The notes under the pieces were generated by a model. It did not search any database. It worked only from the letters and a program-made list of their open reading frames with translations, and was not told where the DNA came from. From Halobellus ruber (lineage in GTDB: Archaea > Halobacteriota > Halobacteria > Halobacteriales > Haloferacaceae), in the NCBI RefSeq assembly GCF_014212355.1, contig NZ_JACKXD010000002.1, forward strand, positions 62,001 to 126,000: a stretch of DNA of 64,000 nt, in the 5' to 3' direction. How positions within the stretch are numbered: position 1 is the first letter of the stretch; every line of letters starts with the position of its first letter. A program made the translations under genes and the position numbers. This document shows, piece after piece, positions 33,486 through 40,679 of the stretch.

Positions 33486-33521
33486 CCCTAACCCCGCAGC
33501 CTGGCGGAAAATTGCGACTGG

Positions 33522-34886
33522 TTAGATGATGCCGCCGATGACGAGTAGTCCGACGACGACCAGCAGCGTCGCGACAACGCTTCCCCCGGCCAGCCACTTG
33601 TTCTCCATCGCCTTCTCGTGAAGCGGCATCGCGGCGTACTCCTCGCGGAACGCTTCGAGATTCTCCTCGTCGTAGAAGTACTTCGTCTTCAGCGCGAACC
33701 GTTCCGTCACCGCACACCCCGTACAGACCGGCTCGCCTTCCAGCCGCTCCGTTTTGATGTGGCTGGAGCAGGCGATTGCCCCGCAGTTCGAACAGTAGGT
33801 GTACGTCTCGTCGCCGCCGCTCGTGTCACAGTGGACGCAGCGGTGGATGCCGTCCTCGGCTGTTACTCGTGACGGGCCTGCCGCGTAGTACTCGTAGGGA
33901 TAGGTGTACTCCTGGATGTCGGTGGTGTGCCGAACTTCGGGGAGGTACACTGGTTCGATCGACTGCACGGAGATGTCCGAGCGGTTCGGCTCGCAGGTCT
34001 TGTTGTAGGTGACGTTGTTGTCGCCGGTGTAGGTGACCGTCGTCGTGTGGTGGTGCTGGAGTCGCTCGACTGCCCACTCCTTGTACTCCGTTTGCGTCTG
34101 CCCGAACCGCCGCTCCTCGACGGCGTCGAACACCTCTCCGAACTGCTCGGCGTCGAGATCGACCGTCGCGTGGAGGTTCTCGGTGACCAGCGTCGCGACG
34201 TCTTCATCGACGACCTGTGGCTGCCCGCGTTCGGCGTGGGCAACGAATCGGGTCCGGTCGTTGATCCGGTGGATGACGCCCACCGACGTCTCGAAGACGG
34301 CGTTCGTGTCCGCGGTGACCGCGACCACCGGGCGGAACGTCACCGATGAGTGTGGGTCTGGGAGGTCGGCGGCCTCGATGTTCTCGATGTCGCGGAACGC
34401 CTCCGTGACTGGCGCGTCGACGTCGGCGGCCGGATCGTACGGGCGGAGCGTCTCGTCGCAGAGAATCTCGATGCGCCCGTTGTAGAGATCGAGACCGATC
34501 TCGTCGGCGATTTCCCGAAGGTCCTCGCCGTCGATCAGCTCGATGGGATAGGGATCGTCGTTCCGCTGGAGCCGGTCAGCGTACTCCTCGGCAGGGTTCG
34601 TAAATCGACCAGTGGTGGCGACCATCCCACGCTTTGGACCGTCGAAGTCGAACGTCGCGATGGCCGAGTGCAGCTTCTGGACGACCGGCCGGCCGACCGT
34701 CCCCGTGTGCTTACACTCGACGATGATCGCCCGTCGCGTGCCGTCGACGACCTCCTCCATAATGACGTCCCGCCCCTCGTCGGCCGTGCGTTCGGCCTGC
34801 CGGACGTTCTCGTAGCCGAGGTTCTGGAACACGTCCTCCATCAAGTCCTCGAACTCGAACCCCGAGAGGTCGTCCAGTACAGCCAT
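33522..34886 (-). CDS. Mrr-type endonuclease with zinc ribbon and C-terminal TM helix
   Basis: 454 aa. N-terminal Mrr fold: F-E-F-E-D-L-M-E-D-V-F, then Asp40 (G-R-D-V), Glu57 and Lys59 (V-E-C-K) give a complete D...E-x-K nuclease site. The middle (170-350) is unknown beta-rich. Cys pairs at about 365-415 (C-V-H-C, C-S-N-C, C-T-G-C) bind zinc. A TM helix (V-V-A-T-L-L-V-V-V-G-L-L-V) closes the protein. It may cut foreign or modified DNA at the membrane; that role is inferred from the Mrr domain. It stands alone on the minus strand among plus-strand cassettes. Confidence 0.8.
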   Translation of the reverse strand: MAVLDDLSGFEFEDLMEDVFQNLGYENVRQAERTADEGRDVIMEEVVDGTRRAIIVECKHTGTVGRPVVQKLHSAIATFDFDGPKRGMVATTGRFTNPAEEYADRLQRNDDPYPIELIDGEDLREIADEIGLDLYNGRIEILCDETLRPYDPAADVDAPVTEAFRDIENIEAADLPDPHSSVTFRPVVAVTADTNAVFETSVGVIHRINDRTRFVAHAERGQPQVVDEDVATLVTENLHATVDLDAEQFGEVFDAVEERRFGQTQTEYKEWAVERLQHHHTTTVTYTGDNNVTYNKTCEPNRSDISVQSIEPVYLPEVRHTTDIQEYTYPYEYYAAGPSRVTAEDGIHRCVHCDTSGGDETYTYCSNCGAIACSSHIKTERLEGEPVCTGCAVTERFALKTKYFYDEENLEAFREEYAAMPLHEKAMENKWLAGGSVVATLLVVVGLLVIGGII

Positions 34887-34956
34887 TCCGATATACCTGG
34901 ACAGTACGTTGCAACTGTCAAATACGTTGCCGAACGCAACTACGTCCTGTTTTTGA

Positions 34957-34979
34957 ACCCCCGAGAGGGGTGCGGGGGT
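34957..34979 (+). promoter_or_regulatory. GGGTG-loop stem-loop 8
   Basis: CCCCCG / CGGGGG stem with loop AGAGGGGTG, preceded by CTGTTTTTGAA. 29 nt before ATG 35009. The clearest example of the C/G type of stem. Confidence 0.8.
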
Positions 34980-35008
34980 GATCGAACGAGCCTCCCGCGA
35001 ACCAACCT

Positions 35009-35410
35009 ATGAGTGGAATCAGCGGCCCACGCTCACACGTACAGTCACGGACTTCGGCAGATCCCGACGTCATCTACGTCGGTTACCGCCGTCGAGGCCG
35101 CGCCATCGTCGAGAAGCAACCGGATCAAGAACAACTCACGCCAGAGCGGAGTCTCGAGCTGGCGAATCACAGTCCTTCGGGATTCGAATGGGGATATTGT
35201 GGCAGCGGGCCGGCCCAACTCGCACTCGCCCTTCTGCTCGATTACACGGGCGACGAGGCGTTCGCCCTCGATCACTACCAAGAGTTCAAAACCGAGGTCG
35301 TGAGCCAGCTCGAATGTACAGGTCCCAACGGATGCTGGCGCCTCACCAGCAGTAACATCGACGCAGTTCTTCACGAAACGCCTGACAAGCCCGCCGCACC
35401 GACCATCTAA
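35009..35410 (+). CDS. DUF6166 protein
   Basis: 133 aa. I-Y-V-G-Y-R-R-R-G-R at about 28-38, then H-S-P-S-G-F-E-W-G-Y, G-S-G-P-A-Q-L-A-L-A-L-L and H-Y-Q-E-F-K form the DUF6166 signature. Haloarchaeal and phage/plasmid family, function unknown. A longer relative with the same motif is at 37281. Confidence 0.8.
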   Translation: MSGISGPRSHVQSRTSADPDVIYVGYRRRGRAIVEKQPDQEQLTPERSLELANHSPSGFEWGYCGSGPAQLALALLLDYTGDEAFALDHYQEFKTEVVSQLECTGPNGCWRLTSSNIDAVLHETPDKPAAPTI

Positions 35411-35433
35411 ACACTAATCACCGAAAGTAACCT

Positions 35434-35711
35434 ATGTCAGGGCATACCCAATCAGCTGGTGCGGATGACGAATGGACCGAAGGCACTGAACAGGTGACAC
35501 GGACGGAGTGCGTCGAACGCAGTGACGTCGGCGTCTACCTCATCGTGACGCTTACTCGCGGGACTGGCACCCGCGATCAGGACAGATCGTGGCCAAAGCG
35601 AAAGGCAAGGCTCTCGAAGACGCTCGCGAGGATATGGAGATTCTTCGGGAGTACATCCACGATCTCGCTGAGGACCCCCGCCAGATCCAACCCGAGGAAG
35701 AAGACGGGTAA
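35434..35711 (+). pseudogene. DUF7389 protein, frameshifted
   Basis: The first half M-S-G-H-T-Q-S ... V-E-R-S-D-V-G-V-Y-L-I-V and L-T-R-G-T-G-T-R-D-Q-D is in frame from 35434. The rest continues in the +1 frame after about 35583: I-V-A-K-A-K-G-K-A-L-E-D-A-R-E-D to I-Q-P-E-E-E-D-G and TAA 35709-35711. One inserted or lost base explains it. DUF7389 is a short haloarchaeal family of unknown role. Confidence 0.65.
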
Positions 35712-35759
35712 CAGCGGGGACTTTTTTACTACATCAGTAGTGGCGGAGGCGATCATCAA

Positions 35760-36003
35760 TGAGTGATCCTGGCGTTGAATCAGCAGACTCAAGCAGTCTT
35801 TCACCAGAACAACGGCTCGAACCCCCGAACACGCGACTCATCAACGCTGGTATCGTGACGGTCAACGATATGTAGACGTTGCGAGCCTGCGTCGCCCACG
35901 AAAACGCGAATCAAAAAGGGATTCCGATTCTTCGCCGGCTCAAAGATCGGGCTAGCGAATCCGCGCACAAGACGATTTACGCAGCACTCGAGGATGTCTG
36001 TCG
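35760..36003 (+). pseudogene. DUF8129-like protein with in-frame TAG
   Basis: ATG 35760, M-S-D-P-G-V-E-S ... R-L-I-N-A-G-I-V-T-V-N-D-M, TAG at 35874-35876, then T-L-R-A-C-V-A-H-E-N-A-N-Q-K-G-I-P-I-L-R-R-L in the same frame. The second part matches the D-M-E-T-L-R-A-C-V-A-Y-E-N pattern of DUF8129. The TAG stands where Glu is usual, a single-base change from GAG. The reading frame then merges with the next leader hairpin. Confidence 0.5.
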
Positions 36004-36025
36004 GAGCCTCGATGGGTGGAGGTTC
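36004..36025 (+). promoter_or_regulatory. GGGTG-loop stem-loop 9
   Basis: GAGCCTC / GAGGTTC (one G-U pair) with loop GATGGGTG, only 7 nt before ATG 36033. Overlaps the end of the preceding decayed gene. Confidence 0.65.
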
Positions 36026-36032
36026 GAATGGG

Positions 36033-36332
36033 ATGAGCGATCGACCCGAGATCGAGATTCAACGACAGACTGTATTCGGCGACGATGGTCAACTCGAAGT
36101 GACTGAAACGAGCGTCGAGACCTCACCCGAGGACTTCGGCGCAGAAGTGGATCACCGCGACCGTGGTTCGTGTCTTGATCGGCCCGAGGCGAGTGAGTTC
36201 GGCGTCGACGATCGGCCCGAAGTTGAGCAAACATCCGAGGGTGAGCAGTCCAGTCTCTTCGCCGACGCAGCCGAGGACCAGCAGACGCTGGCCGGCGACG
36301 ACGCAGCTGCTCGCTGTCTTTTCGAGGAGTGA
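36033..36332 (+). CDS. Hypothetical acidic cassette protein
   Basis: 99 aa from ATG 36033 (M-S-D-R-P-E-I-E-I-Q-R-Q). Highly acidic, no TM, ending S-L-F-A-D-A-A-E-D-Q-Q-T-L and R-C-L-F-E-E. The ending resembles other small haloarchaeal plasmid proteins. Upstream ATGs exist within the leader but would include the hairpin. Role unknown. Confidence 0.5.
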   Translation: MSDRPEIEIQRQTVFGDDGQLEVTETSVETSPEDFGAEVDHRDRGSCLDRPEASEFGVDDRPEVEQTSEGEQSSLFADAAEDQQTLAGDDAAARCLFEE

Positions 36333-36334
36333 CT

Positions 36335-36469
36335 ATGACACGACTCGCCAATTGGACCCGAGAGAGCCGTACTCCAACCCTGGCGTACCGAAATACAGAG
36401 ACCGACGCGCGAGCAGCTCTATACCGAGCGCCAGACTCGTACGTTCATATGGAGCTCAGCATCTATTGA
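36335..36469 (+). pseudogene. DUF7568, truncated second copy
   Basis: M-T-R-L-A-N-W-T-R-E-S-R-T-P-T-L-A-Y-R-N-T-E-T-D-A-R is close to the intact protein at 29367. Homology breaks after P-D-S-Y and the frame ends at TGA 36467-36469; the zinc ribbon is gone. The junction at about 36446 marks a deletion or insertion. Confidence 0.7.
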
Positions 36470-36524
36470 ACCCGACTGTTATTAGTCCGCGCCCACTAGC
36501 GGTACAAAGAGACCCTGGAGAACA

Positions 36525-36839
36525 ATGGCTGGAGCAGGCTTCACATCGGGCGCCGACGGCACGATGCCCCAGATTGTGAGAACAGACGATGTCCTCGGGG
36601 GCGACCCGCGCATCAAAGACCACCGCATAGGCGTCTATCACGTCTATCAGCGATACGTGGAGGGCGACGAGACGCCCGAAGCAATCGCGACCAGCTATGG
36701 TATCTCGGTTGCCGAAGTTCACGCCGCTCTCGCCTACGCGTTCAGTAATCCCGAGGAGATGCGGGAGATCGAAGCCCGAAATCAGGCTCGCTACGAAGAG
36801 GACCCTGGAATCCGGATCACTCCCGACGATCGGGCCTGA
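36525..36839 (+). CDS. DUF433 antitoxin
   Basis: 104 aa from ATG 36525 (ATG 36564, M-P-Q-I-V-R-T-D-D, is an alternative). The DUF433 core is visible: V-L-G-G-D-P-R-I, I-G-V-Y-H-V-Y-Q-R-Y, G-D-E-T-P-E-A-I-A-T-S-Y-G-I-S-V-A-E-V-H-A-A-L-A-Y-A. These are HTH antitoxins of PIN-like toxin pairs. The partner is the frameshifted gene 8 bp downstream. Normally the complex represses its own promoter; upstream 36470-36524 is short and AT-richer. Confidence 0.75.
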   Translation: MAGAGFTSGADGTMPQIVRTDDVLGGDPRIKDHRIGVYHVYQRYVEGDETPEAIATSYGISVAEVHAALAYAFSNPEEMREIEARNQARYEEDPGIRITPDDRA

Positions 36840-36847
36840 ACCTGTCG

Positions 36848-37179
36848 ATGCAACTGCTCGCTGATGAAAACGTGGAGACGGAGTGGGTCCAAGCCCTCCG
36901 CGACGACGGCCATAATGTCGTTCGCGTCGTCGACGTCGAGGGACTCGGTGTCAGTGCGACTGATCCGGATGTTTTGGCAGGTGCCACCCAGGAAATCGAG
37001 TACTCTTGACGGCCGATCAGTCCGACTTCAGCGACCCACCGACTGGCGACCATCCGGGCATCATCATTATCGCCGACGTCACTCGAACAGGGGGCCAAGT
37101 CCGGCGTGCAGTTCGCCGGATTGAACGGTCAGTGTCTGACCTCTCCGGCCACGTCGCGTACGTCAGTGACTGGCTCTAG
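36848..37179 (+). pseudogene. DUF5615 (PIN-like) toxin, frameshifted
   Basis: ATG 36848, M-Q-L-L-A-D-E-N-V-E with the first PIN-like Asp, then V-V-R-V-V-D-V-E and D-P-D-V-L-A-G-A-T. The frame stops at TGA 37007-37009. In the next frame V-L-L-T-A-D-Q-S-D-F (the catalytic Asp pair) and I-I-I-I-A-D-V to S-D-W-L run to TAG 37177-37179. One base is missing near 36985-36995. The toxin cannot be made full-length, so the antitoxin is an orphan. Confidence 0.7.
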
Positions 37180-37236
37180 GCCCGCGCTCTCAGCGGCGTG
37201 GCTCCTCAAGTGTGCTCGTCCGGTGTGGTTTGTCGA

Positions 37237-37256
37237 CCCCTCGAAAGGGTGCGGGG
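37237..37256 (+). promoter_or_regulatory. GGGTG-loop stem-loop 10
   Basis: CCCC / GGGG stem with loop TCGAAAGGGTGC, preceded by GTGGTTTGTCGA. 24 nt before ATG 37281. The weakest stem of the set. Confidence 0.5.
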
Positions 37257-37280
37257 CATCCGAAACCCTGTATTCGACCT

Positions 37281-37966
37281 ATGGAGCCCGATTCGACCAC
37301 CCATCCAGAGCGGTAGTACAGGCCGAGAGTGAGCACAGCCGGTCAACAGCAGACCACGTCGAGTATATGGGTATGCGCGTCGACGGGACGCCAGTAGTAC
37401 TAAAACTCACTAAACACGAGCGGCCCTCCCCTAACCGAACCCTCAATCTCGTGCGACACAGCCCGGTCGGATTCAACTGGGGATACGTGGGGAGCGGACC
37501 GGCGCAGCTCGCCTGTGCGCTCCTCCCCAATTACTACGACAGCAAGAGCGTCGCCCACCAGCATTACATCCAGTTCCGCAACACAGTCGTGAGTTACCTG
37601 GTGTGTGATGGCCCCGCTGACTGCTGGCATCTCACCGGTGACGACATCGAGGCCGCACTCAGTGAGTTTCAGGAACACCACGGCCTCACGCCGGACGGTG
37701 GCGACCCGTTGGCGTCGCTGCCGGCGAATTGGAGTGCGGTGAGCCGGGCAGATCGGACAGTCTTCCAACGTCGGGATATCGACCATTACGTCGTCCTCGC
37801 CGAAGGGAGCGAGGAGTGGTTGATCATACTTTGCGCGCAGGGCGACCGGGCGTATCCCGCCCCGCTTGACCATCGAACGCTTCCGGTCGAGAACGATCCT
37901 GCTTCAGTCGTTCAGGCACTCGTCGCTGAGAGTAACGATCTCGTCGAGCCAGAGGAGAACATCTGA
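37281..37966 (+). pseudogene. DUF6166 protein, probably frameshifted near its start
   Basis: The DUF6166 core Y-M-G-M-R-V-D-G, H-S-P-V-G-F-N-W-G-Y, G-S-G-P-A-Q-L-A-C-A-L-L and H-Y-I-Q-F-R reads in one frame that ends TGA 37964-37966. No start codon lies between the hairpin and this core. The well-placed ATG 37281 is in another frame (M-E-P-D-S-T-T-H-P-E-R then TAG), so a slip near 37312 is likely. The C-terminus has an extra ~95 residues (after about 37690) not in the 35009 relative. If a rare start is used, the gene could still work from ATG 37366 without its first strand. Confidence 0.55.
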
Positions 37967-38025
37967 TGGAGAACAGCCACGAGAGCACGGCCTCTACTGC
38001 TGGGACGCACATCCGTGAGTATTGA
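37966..38025 (+). CDS. Very short open frame after DUF6166
   Basis: 19 codons from ATG 37966 (overlapping the previous stop TGATG) ending E-Y and TGA. The tight overlap suggests a formerly longer co-translated gene, now truncated. Little else can be said. Confidence 0.2.
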   Translation: MENSHESTASTAGTHIREY

Positions 38026-38104
38026 ATCCTGAACAGGTGCGCCGTCGACGCCACGCCGGCGAGTGAATTGAAGAGCCGAAGCCAGGTGTCAGGACCGTCC
38101 AGAT

Positions 38105-38147
38105 GATTAACCAACAGTACTGGATTCTTTGGCGGAATGTTGGTTAA
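38105..38147. repeat. TTAACCAACA inverted repeat, copy 2
   Basis: Same arms as 11964-12006 (GATTAACCAACAGT ... GTTGGTTAA) with the same 20-nt spacer length but unrelated spacer sequence. Lies between cassette-type DNA and the membrane-gene region. Confidence 0.7.
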
Positions 38148-38225
38148 GAGTGGTATAACACTACCACCAATATCGTCAAGCGGGGGGCCTAAGTGAGAGA
38201 CACGTTCAGCATACGGCCGTCCCCA

Positions 38226-39026
38226 ATGCAGCAGTTGTTCCCTCCACACGCGTCACGCCCTGATGTAAAATTATTCTCGATATTCGTGGCCAACAGCGTG
38301 CCTGTCGTCGGATTACTCGCGTTCGACACGTCGGCGGCAGCGCTGTTGATCTTTTATTGGCTGGAGCTCGGCGTGGTTATGCTCTGGACCATCGTGCGGG
38401 CTCTGTTTGCCGGCAAGCCACCCGGTAAGGAGGCCGAACGGGACCCGTTCAGCGGTCCCCAGTGGGCGACGCTACGGTTCATTCTCCCGGATCGGTTCTT
38501 CGGCGGTGACGACTCGACGTCCGACGGCGGTTGGAGGGCTCAGCAGATCCCACTACCCCGAACCGACGTTGGCATCCACCTCGGAACCATCCCTGCGCTC
38601 GTCGTCGTGATCTTCCTGCTCACCGTCGTGTGGGCTGGATTCGGAGGAGTAGTCGCCGGTCCGGTCGTTGCCGCAGCGAACGGAACCGGGACGCCAATGT
38701 GGCCGCTCACCGGTGCCGGTGTCGTTTTTGTGAGTCAAGGTGGCCGAACGGTCACGGAGTACTTCTATCGTGGCGGCTACCGGGACGCCACCGTTTGGAC
38801 AGCAGCGAAAGGGGTATTCTACGAGGGGTTCGTCCTGGTTGGCGCCGGATTACTCGTGTTGCTGAGTGTATATGCGTCCACGGACGGCGAGGCCGCCGGT
38901 CTTGAGAGTGCAGCCAGTGGCCCGATCATTTTCACTGTTATCGCCACCAAGTTCCTGATCGATCTCACCGTGTACTACATCGATACGCTCGACAAACCGC
39001 TTCGTGACCTGGTTGTTCCCGATTGA
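38226..39026 (+). CDS. DUF6498 membrane protein
   Basis: 266 aa from ATG 38226 (M-Q-Q-L-F-P). About six TM helices. The N-terminal part F-S-I-F-V-A-N-S-V-P-V-V-G and L-L-I-F-Y-W-L-E-L-G-V-V is the DUF6498 signature; R-T-V-T-E-Y-F-Y-R-G-G-Y is the conserved middle loop. Paralogues are at 40680 and 60368. Function unknown. Confidence 0.8.
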   Translation: MQQLFPPHASRPDVKLFSIFVANSVPVVGLLAFDTSAAALLIFYWLELGVVMLWTIVRALFAGKPPGKEAERDPFSGPQWATLRFILPDRFFGGDDSTSDGGWRAQQIPLPRTDVGIHLGTIPALVVVIFLLTVVWAGFGGVVAGPVVAAANGTGTPMWPLTGAGVVFVSQGGRTVTEYFYRGGYRDATVWTAAKGVFYEGFVLVGAGLLVLLSVYASTDGEAAGLESAASGPIIFTVIATKFLIDLTVYYIDTLDKPLRDLVVPD

Positions 39027-39257
39027 GTTCACTCTGTACTGATGAATTCTTGATCACTACCGCTCGGTGTGACTATCGGCTGGTCTGAAGACGCGTGTCC
39101 GGGATCGACTGAGAGGAACCCCATACCGTACCCCTCAAGATGAAATCCGGATTGTACCCTCCGATATTTCTACTAAGACCCGGATATGATCGGGGAGTGG
39201 GTCAGCTACGGTTTCAACGACTAGATCGAAGCAATAGACTTGTGCGTCGGATAAGTT

Positions 39258-39815
39258 ATGCTGGGAACTGAGGAACCACATATAACGACTAGTGACGGGG
39301 TGAAAACATCGTGGCGGTGGGCCACCGTGCTTGCCGTCCACCCCGTTATGGCAGTCGGAGTACTGGCCGGCGCGCTCCTGTTTGGCCTCGCCGGCACCGC
39401 AACGACAGCGTTCGGCCTCCCGAAGTTCATTCCGTTGGTTCCCGGAGGGCTGACCCTCGTTTTCCTCGGGATGGCCCATCTCTATACACCGATTTACGTT
39501 GCGGGACTGGCGCTGGACCGACGATGCGTGCGAGCGAGCGACGCGGCTTGGAGGCCGTCGAGATTAGTGCTGTTAGCTGGTGGTGCCCAGATCGTATACT
39601 TCGTCGTCCCGATCATACAGGCGTACGGGGGTAAGACGTTCGAGGAACTGGTGTTCGGGTCGGTTGAGTTCGCGGCACTCCTATGTACTGGAGTCGTTAC
39701 GATCCGGTATCTGGCTGTCCGCGACAGCAACCTCCCCGGCGCCCCGGCGTTGGTCTCGCTGTGGTCCGGTGTGTGGTCTCGCCTCGCTGGGGTGGCGCGT
39801 TCCTGGTTGAGTTAA
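39258..39815 (+). CDS. Four-helix membrane protein, hypothetical
   Basis: 185 aa from ATG 39258. Helices: V-M-A-V-G-V-L-A-G-A-L-L-F-G-L, I-P-L-V-P-G-G-L-T-L-V-F-L-G, L-V-L-L-A-G-G-A-Q-I-V-Y-F-V-V and F-A-A-L-L-C-T-G-V-V-T-I. No recognised family. Upstream 39027-39257 shows nothing clear. Confidence 0.55.
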   Translation: MLGTEEPHITTSDGVKTSWRWATVLAVHPVMAVGVLAGALLFGLAGTATTAFGLPKFIPLVPGGLTLVFLGMAHLYTPIYVAGLALDRRCVRASDAAWRPSRLVLLAGGAQIVYFVVPIIQAYGGKTFEELVFGSVEFAALLCTGVVTIRYLAVRDSNLPGAPALVSLWSGVWSRLAGVARSWLS

Positions 39816-39966
39816 CCGAGATCTGTGACAACTCTAAGCAGGATGTGGAAGACATCGTCAGGATGGGGACGGACCGTTCTCTCCCACCCCGAGTGAGTGC
39901 GGTTCAGCTACGTATATTCCGAATCAATCGATGGAAATGCCTGTTATCCGTCTTAGTGCTGAGCCA

Positions 39967-40173
39967 CTACCGCGCCAACGAAACGAGTAAACCGATCAGC
40001 ACGACCACCCCGACGACAATCAGTATGCTCCCCGTCTGTGGTGAGTTATCAAGCAGAGTCACACCGACCGCCGTCAGCACGATCCCGAGCACAAACAACA
40101 GAAGTTTCCAGACGATCGTGGGGACGAACTCGAGTACGATGTCGAAAACAAACGCAAAAATATCATCTATCAT
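39967..40173 (-). CDS. Two-helix membrane protein
   Basis: 68 aa from ATG 40173. An amphipathic start (M-I-D-D-I-F-A-F-V-F-D-I-V-L-E-F-V) is followed by two TM helices (L-L-F-V-L-G-I-V-L-T-A-V-G-V and I-L-I-V-V-G-V-V-V-L-I-G-L-L-V). Small, likely genuine since hydrophobicity is confined to this frame. Confidence 0.5.
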   Translation of the reverse strand: MIDDIFAFVFDIVLEFVPTIVWKLLLFVLGIVLTAVGVTLLDNSPQTGSILIVVGVVVLIGLLVSLAR

Positions 40174-40679
40174 ACTGATTTCGGTATGTCAACTGTTCAT
40201 TTTTATCTAATAAAAGTTGTTGTCTTGGCTACTCGGAGTGCTTCGGTCTTGTAAGGAGACCAAACAACGGCGTGGCGATCGAAACGCCACTATGGAGACC
40301 TGACGAGGCTGTTTTCAGAATCAAAGGCCCCGTCAGACTCGGTATGAACCGTTATATCCAATAGATCGTAGCCCAATATGATGCCCTCTATACTCGAATG
40401 ACCTGTATTTCACTACGGAATCTCATTCGTCAACGCCGTGATCGTCGCAGTAATCGGATTGACCGTATTTGGTGGGTTAGCGCGTCTGGTCGCACTCGCT
40501 CTCGTCGCTATTAAGATCGTTGTGGTCCCACAGATACTGAAACGCGCGGCGTAGCCCAACCCCTTGACGCCGAGGGGCATCCACCGCAGTAGAGCCACTA
40601 ACGGCGCGTTTCACCTCCCGACCCGAATGAGGATACGAACACGGCCCGCTGACGTAGGGGCGTTCGGCGACATTGCCGT
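40174..40679. other. Intergenic, hydrophobic fragment on plus strand
   Basis: No intact gene. At 40410-40553 the plus strand reads a hydrophobic run (I-S-F-V-N-A-V-I-V-A-V-I-G-L-T-V-F-G-G-L) ending K-R-A-A and TAG but with a stop just upstream and no start, so probably the end of a lost membrane gene. Confidence 0.4.
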
